Origin: CAVPOO01 sp963707015
GTDB lineage: Bacteria; Pseudomonadota; Gammaproteobacteria; Thiohalobacterales; Thiohalobacteraceae
DNA: 64,000 nt
Assembly: GCA_963707015.1 (NCBI GenBank)
Contig: CAVPOO010000002.1
Span: 62,001 to 126,000, forward strand
Reading direction: 5' to 3'
The notes under the pieces were generated by a model. That model worked only from the letters and a program-made list of their open reading frames with translations. It did no database searches and was not told where the DNA came from. This document shows, one piece after another, positions 60,040-64,000 of this stretch (within the stretch, counting starts at the first letter, position 1; every line of letters starts with the position of its first letter). Made by a program: the position numbers and the translations under genes.

Positions 60040-61301
60040 GCTTTCAGGATCTCCGTCTCGCCCTCCAGACGCCCGATCAACACCGCGCCACAGGAATCGC
60101 TGAACACATTCACGGCAGTACGGCACATGTCGAGCACACGATCGACGGCCAGGATCAAACCGACGGCCTCCGCGGGAAGCCCGACGGCGGCGAGAATGAT
60201 GGTAATCGCGACCAGGCTGGCCGCCGGTATACCGGCAACGCCGATCGAAGTCAGCAGGGCAATCAGCACAATTGAAAACTGCTGGGCAACACTGAGATCC
60301 AGTCCGTAGGCCTGGGCAATGAACATCGCCGCAACACATTCATAGAGAGCCGTCCCATCCATATTCACGGTAGCGCCCAGCGGCAACACAAAGCTGGTGG
60401 TCCGGTTGGATACGCCAGCGCGCTCTTCGACACATTCCATGGTGATGGGCAGAGTGGCTGACGATGACGCCGTGGAAAAGGCCGTCAACAATGCCGGCGC
60501 CATGGCCTGATAGTGCAGCCATGGGTTTACCCCGCCCACCAGCCAGAGCAACAGCGGCAATACCACCAGAAAATGGAAAGCCAGCGCACCCAGTGTTGTA
60601 GCAAAAAACACGGCCAGTGGCTGAAAAGCCGCCAGGCCCGTTGATGCAACCACCTTGGCAACCAGTGCGAACACGCCAAGCGGCGCAAACTTCATCACCC
60701 ATTCGGTGATATGCATCATGATGGAAAACACCGCCTCCCAGAACGTCTGCAGCATCTGGCTTTGTCGTTCAGGAATGCGGTTGAGGAAATAACCGAAAAG
60801 GATGCTGAAAAAAATCAGACCCAACATCTGGCCCTGGGCTGCCGCCTGCACGATATTCTGCGGCACCATGCGCAGGAACACATCAATGACATCACCCACG
60901 CCCTTGTCACCGATATTCGCAGCCACGCCGGCGCTGTCCGAGCTGAGGCCGACAATCTCCCTCGCGGGCTCGCCATCGACGATCCCCGGCTGTATCAGAT
61001 TCACCATGAACAGCCCGACCAGAATGGCTATCAGGCTGGTTGTCAGATAGTAAAGCAGGGTCTTGGCGCCGAGCCGTCCCAGGGCATCTGTGCGACCGAT
61101 ACTGCTGATCCCGGTGATAATGGAAGACATGATCAACGGCACGATCAGCATCTTGAGGGCATTCATAAACAACGTGCCCAGGAATTCGTATGTCTTGTAA
61201 AAGGTGAATCTGCCGTAGCCTGCGTCGGTTCCGGTAACCGAGCCGGCCACCACGGCCAGCAGGAGCGCGATCAGAATCTGCCAGTGGAGCCTAAGCCGCA
61301 T
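60036..61301 (-). CDS. Dicarboxylate/amino acid:cation symporter (DAACS)
   Basis: A 421-residue transporter of the GltP/DctA family importing glutamate or C4-dicarboxylates with H+ or Na+. Signature segments are the serine-rich re-entrant loop FSTASSSATLPITM, PLGATVNMDGTALYE, and DRVLDMCRTAVNVFSDSC in the substrate site. The arginine in MCRTAVNV suits acidic substrates. ATG at 61301 was chosen; a TTG four codons earlier is also in frame. Its TAG stop lies in the target duplication of MITE copy C. Confidence 0.9.
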   Translation of the reverse strand: MRLRLHWQILIALLLAVVAGSVTGTDAGYGRFTFYKTYEFLGTLFMNALKMLIVPLIMSSIITGISSIGRTDALGRLGAKTLLYYLTTSLIAILVGLFMVNLIQPGIVDGEPAREIVGLSSDSAGVAANIGDKGVGDVIDVFLRMVPQNIVQAAAQGQMLGLIFFSILFGYFLNRIPERQSQMLQTFWEAVFSIMMHITEWVMKFAPLGVFALVAKVVASTGLAAFQPLAVFFATTLGALAFHFLVVLPLLLWLVGGVNPWLHYQAMAPALLTAFSTASSSATLPITMECVEERAGVSNRTTSFVLPLGATVNMDGTALYECVAAMFIAQAYGLDLSVAQQFSIVLIALLTSIGVAGIPAASLVAITIILAAVGLPAEAVGLILAVDRVLDMCRTAVNVFSDSCGAVLIGRLEGETEILKA

Positions 61302-61333
61302 GTCTCGCCACAAGGCCCCTGACCGACACTGAA

Positions 61334-63244
61334 TCAGAGGTCCTGGAGGCGCGTTTCGATCTCGGCCCGGGACTTCAGATCTGCAATCAGGGCCGTAAGC
61401 TCTGACTGGCCATACATTTGCTCCAGACTCGCCTTGAACTGCTCACGCACACCTGCCGCCAGCTGCGCGGGATCACCCTCCTTGACCTCGGTCACTTCCA
61501 GCAATGCATAATCGCCATTCGCCAGACTCAAACCCGAGACACTCGGCCGCCCGCCCTCAGGCATCGGCATACGGAAGGCCTCCACTTTGATCTCACGCTC
61601 CGGTTGGTTGTCTGACCGAGTCACCATTCCCGCATCGACAATCTCAAGTGCGCTATCCTCGGCAACCTGCTGCAGGGAAGCACCATGCCGCATACGTTCG
61701 ACGAGGGTTTCACCCAGCTTGAGAGTCTCGTCGCCCGCGGTTCGGGTACGCAATATCATCAGGATATCCTCGCGCACTTCACTCAACTCTTTCTGGCGCG
61801 CCGGGCGGCGTTCGTCCACCCTGACTACCAGCACATGGCTGGGCTCAACTTCTATCACCTCGCTGTTGTTGCCCACCTCAAGTACGTCCTCACTGAACGC
61901 TGCATCCAGCACCTGCGGATACTGGGCTATTCCTGCACTGTCAGTACGTGTCAGCCAGTCAGTCTTCCTGACTTCGAGTTCCAGCGCCTCGCCAGCCAAT
62001 GCGAGGGTATCCGGATGCTCAAAGGTCGCCTGCGCCAGCTCCTCAACCCGATCGAAGAAATGCGCCTTGCCCCGTTCATTCACCAACTCCGCCTTGAGCT
62101 GATCGTGCACCTCGGATAAAGGTCGGGTTTCACCCGGCTTTATCTCGGTGACTTCGATGATGTGAAAACCGAAGGGGCTCCGGACCGGTTCACTGATCTC
62201 CCCCTGGGTAAGTGAGTAGGCCGCCTTTTCGAACGATTCAACCATAAATCCCTTACTGAAAAACCCGAGGTCGCCACCCTGGGAGGCTGAGCCCGGATCC
62301 TCGGAGTATTCCTTGGCGAGTGTCTCGAAAGATTCGCCCCCCCGGACACGGCCAAGCAGCTCTTCGGCTCGCGCACGCGCGGCATTCACTTCATCGTCGG
62401 ATGCATCTTCGGCGACTTTGATCAGGATATGGCGCGCCCTGCGCTCCTCCTCTTTCCCGAACCGGTACTGCTGTTGTTCGTAGAGTTCCGCGATATCCTG
62501 TTCACTGACCGAAACGTCCTTGCTGACATCCTTGACCTGCATTTCCAGGTAACTCAGCTTGACCGCCTCCGGTTCGACGAACTGCTGGCGGTTCTGTTGG
62601 TAGTAATCGGCAATGTCCGCATCCGCTACGCTCACTGACTCGAGAAACCGCTGCATCGGTATTCGTGCGTAACTGAGCTTGCGGGCCTGCTCGAACAGCC
62701 GCACCGACACATCGACCGTTGGCCCAGGCACCACCTCGCTTGTCACAACACCGGACACCAGCTGATTGAGCAGGAGCGAACGACGCAGCCGGTATTCGAA
62801 GGACGCCGGCGTTAAATTGCTTCGTGCCAGTACGCTCTGATAGCGGTCAACAGAAAACTCACCTTCGGCCTGAAAGCCGGGCATGGCGTGAATGCGCGCT
62901 GCCAGCAGCGCATCACTGATCGCAAACCCGGCCTCAGTAGTTGCCTGCACCAGCAGTTCTTCATCGACGAGGCGCTGCAGTACCTGCTTCTTGAGGGCCG
63001 GTTCATCGATCAGTTCAGGAACATATTTGTCACCCAGCTCAGCCTGGATACGCTCTTTCTGCTCCTGGAAGGCCCGCCGAAACTCGTTGACTGGTATTTC
63101 TACCCCGTTCACACGGGCAGCAAATATCTCGGCATCGCGTTGCAGATAGTAATCGATTCCCCACAATGCAAAGGTTACACCGATCAGCCCCACTACTATC
63201 CAGGCAACCCAGCCTGTTACCCGATCGCGAATAGCCTGCAACAT
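61334..63244 (-). CDS. ppiD: Periplasmic peptidyl-prolyl isomerase PpiD
   Basis: A 636-residue membrane-anchored folding factor near the Sec translocon. One N-terminal helix (WVAWIVVGLIGVTFALWGI, about residues 12-32) is followed by a SurA-like N-domain and one parvulin domain at about 268-361 (RARHILIKVAEDAS ... GDLGFFSKGFMVESFEKAAY ... PFGFHIIEV). The frame is open to 63331, but family members start MLQAIRDRVTGW. GAGGAAAC lies just upstream of the ATG. Confidence 0.94.
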   Translation of the reverse strand: MLQAIRDRVTGWVAWIVVGLIGVTFALWGIDYYLQRDAEIFAARVNGVEIPVNEFRRAFQEQKERIQAELGDKYVPELIDEPALKKQVLQRLVDEELLVQATTEAGFAISDALLAARIHAMPGFQAEGEFSVDRYQSVLARSNLTPASFEYRLRRSLLLNQLVSGVVTSEVVPGPTVDVSVRLFEQARKLSYARIPMQRFLESVSVADADIADYYQQNRQQFVEPEAVKLSYLEMQVKDVSKDVSVSEQDIAELYEQQQYRFGKEEERRARHILIKVAEDASDDEVNAARARAEELLGRVRGGESFETLAKEYSEDPGSASQGGDLGFFSKGFMVESFEKAAYSLTQGEISEPVRSPFGFHIIEVTEIKPGETRPLSEVHDQLKAELVNERGKAHFFDRVEELAQATFEHPDTLALAGEALELEVRKTDWLTRTDSAGIAQYPQVLDAAFSEDVLEVGNNSEVIEVEPSHVLVVRVDERRPARQKELSEVREDILMILRTRTAGDETLKLGETLVERMRHGASLQQVAEDSALEIVDAGMVTRSDNQPEREIKVEAFRMPMPEGGRPSVSGLSLANGDYALLEVTEVKEGDPAQLAAGVREQFKASLEQMYGQSELTALIADLKSRAEIETRLQDL

Positions 63245-63324
63245 AGTGCTGTTTCCTCTTTCTTTACCTTCCTGACGGTTCAGGATTGCCTGCGCCAGGA
63301 ACAACAGGCGGGCCTCGACACATA

Positions 63325-63361
63325 AAAGCAAGAGGGCGCCTGCTAACGGCGCCCTCTTGCA
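63325..63361 (-). terminator. Rho-independent terminator after tRNA-Asp
   Basis: A perfect 13-base stem (GCAAGAGGGCGCC and its complement) with loop TGCTAAC at 63329-63361, followed on the minus strand by TTTT. It lies between tRNA-Asp and ppiD, so it probably ends the HU/tRNA transcript. Confidence 0.85.
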
Positions 63362-63376
63362 TGGTTCTAGTATAAT

Positions 63377-63453
63377 TGGCGGAGTGGACGGGACTCGAAC
63401 CCGCGACCCCCGGCGTGACAGGCCGGTATTCTAACCAGCTGAACTACCACTCC
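63377..63453 (-). tRNA. tRNA-Asp (GTC)
   Basis: A 77-base cloverleaf read on the minus strand: acceptor GGAGTGG pairing with CCACTCC, D-loop GTTCAGCTGGTTAGAA, anticodon loop CCTGTCACGC with GTC, T-arm GGGTTCGAGTCCC, and encoded CCA at 63377-63379. Confidence 0.95.
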
Positions 63454-63460
63454 TTAACCT

Positions 63461-63536
63461 TGGTGGGTGCTGAGGGGTTCGAACCCCCGACATTCGCCTT
63501 GTAAGGGCGACGCTCTCCCAGCTGAGCTAAGCACCC
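63461..63536 (-). tRNA. tRNA-Val (TAC)
   Basis: A 76-base cloverleaf: acceptor GGGTGCT pairing with AGCACCC, D-arm GCTCAGCTGGGAGAGC, anticodon loop CTTACAA with TAC, T-arm GGGGGTTCGAACCCC, and encoded CCA at 63461-63463. It lies seven bases after the HU gene and seven before tRNA-Asp, consistent with a common transcript. Confidence 0.95.
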
Positions 63537-63543
63537 GGGCGGT

Positions 63544-63819
63544 TCACCAGTTTACGGCATCCTTCAGTGCTTTACCAGCCTTGAAGGTGGGCGATTTGCT
63601 TGCCTTTATCTTGATCTCTTCACCCGTCTGCGGGTTACGACCGGTGCGTGCCTTGCGACTGCGCACCTCGAACGTTCCGAAGCCTACCAGCGTAACCTGA
63701 TCACCCTGCTTAAGGGCCGTGGTTACGTTACTCAAAACCGCGTCAACCGCCCTGGCTGCGGCAGCCCTGGTCAGATCAGCATAATCAGCAACCGCTTCGA
63801 CGAGCTCAGATTTATTCAT
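63544..63819 (-). CDS. hupB: DNA-binding protein HU
   Basis: A 91-residue HU-family nucleoid protein. Core features are MNKSELVEAVADYADLTRAAAARAV, the beta-arm segment VTLVGFGTFEVRSRKARTGRNPQTGEEIKI and a final ASKSPTFKAGKALKDAV. It bends DNA as a dimer. ATG at 63819 has GGAAGGGA upstream; the frame open to 63891 is extra. It is named hupB for HU-beta and is unrelated to the hydrogenase hup genes. Confidence 0.95.
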   Translation of the reverse strand: MNKSELVEAVADYADLTRAAAARAVDAVLSNVTTALKQGDQVTLVGFGTFEVRSRKARTGRNPQTGEEIKIKASKSPTFKAGKALKDAVNW

Positions 63820-63951
63820 AGATCCCTTCCTTTTGGCCTGTACACCTGTAGTGAGCCGAACCGCCCGCCTGCAGAATTTTGCGCCGCACATCTCCCAGCA
63901 AAAATGATTGGATCATGCAGGAAAAACACCAGGTATGAACGTGGCGCTGAC

Positions 63952-63981
63952 TTTATACCAAGGCATTTCGAGACCTGTCAA
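63952..63981 (-). promoter_or_regulatory. Sigma-70 promoter for the HU gene
   Basis: On the minus strand, TTGACA (63981-63976) and TATAAA (63957-63952) are separated by 18 bases, about 130 bases upstream of the HU start. This is the best promoter match in the window and should drive HU and possibly the two tRNAs. Confidence 0.7.
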
Positions 63982-64000
63982 CCAAAACGAAAACAGCCTT

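Overview
This is a high-GC bacterial chromosome segment, most likely from a gammaproteobacterium with hydrogen-oxidising (chemolithotrophic or facultative) metabolism. The assignment is an inference. It rests on the yejABEF set, the fabI / ppiD / tRNA-Asp / tRNA-Val / HU arrangement on the right, a hup-type membrane-bound uptake hydrogenase with its maturation genes, dsbB, rnhA-dnaQ, and an Mrp-type antiporter operon. No phage, plasmid or CRISPR locus is visible.

Layout. At 1-1.4 kb there is an arsenosugar-type pair: a partial ArsM-like methyltransferase and the radical SAM protein ArsS. At 1.6-5.4 kb lie hypF and hypE, separated by a nested pair of repeats. At 5.4-12.8 kb a minus-strand operon encodes a multisubunit cation/proton antiporter (mrpE-F-G-DUF4040-B-C-D, a second NuoL/MrpA-like subunit, an 82-residue membrane protein and a third antiporter-like subunit). 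At 13.2-16.4 kb is a large fusion of a GlcD-like flavoprotein and an HdrD-like iron-sulfur protein with a Met/Pro-rich tail. At 16.7-24.3 kb is the minus-strand hydrogenase operon hupSLCDGHIJ-hypA plus a nickel transporter. Its promoter region (24.3-25.1 kb) has a tandem repeat, an FNR-like site and a relic of a molybdopterin oxidoreductase. At 25.2-29.6 kb are an APH/P-loop ATPase gene and hypC-hypA2-hypB-hypD. At 30-37.3 kb are an intramembrane protease, sugar-nucleotide genes (galE, a second epimerase, a UDP-sugar dehydrogenase), dnaQ, rnhA and a methyltransferase. At 37.4-51.2 kb is mixed housekeeping (MltD-like transglycosylase, PhyH dioxygenase, DsbB, pyruvate phosphate dikinase, SGNH hydrolases, hemerythrin, geranylgeranyl-reductase-like flavoprotein, M48 protease). 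At 51.6-58.7 kb are a PLP aminotransferase and the Yej peptide ABC transporter. From 58.8 kb to the end are fabI, a dicarboxylate symporter, ppiD, two tRNAs and an HU gene with a clear promoter.

How it works together. The hydrogenase small subunit has the six-cysteine proximal-cluster signature of oxygen-tolerant group 1d enzymes. HupC would pass electrons to quinone, and HypA-F plus HupD/G/H/I/J and the nickel transporter would assemble the metal centres. All six hyp functions are present, but spread over three loci with two hypA copies, the second lacking one zinc-ligand cysteine. The neighbouring antiporter operon and the flavin/Fe-S fusion may form an energy-conserving neighbourhood with the hydrogenase, but that link is only positional.

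The most unusual non-coding content is two dispersed repeat families. One is a small inverted-repeat element (four copies) that behaves like an IS5-type MITE, with a 4-bp YTAG target duplication. In three copies it sits exactly at the stop codon of a gene, between convergent genes. The other is a ~165-bp palindromic repeat (three copies), one of which carries a MITE insertion while another preserves the empty site.
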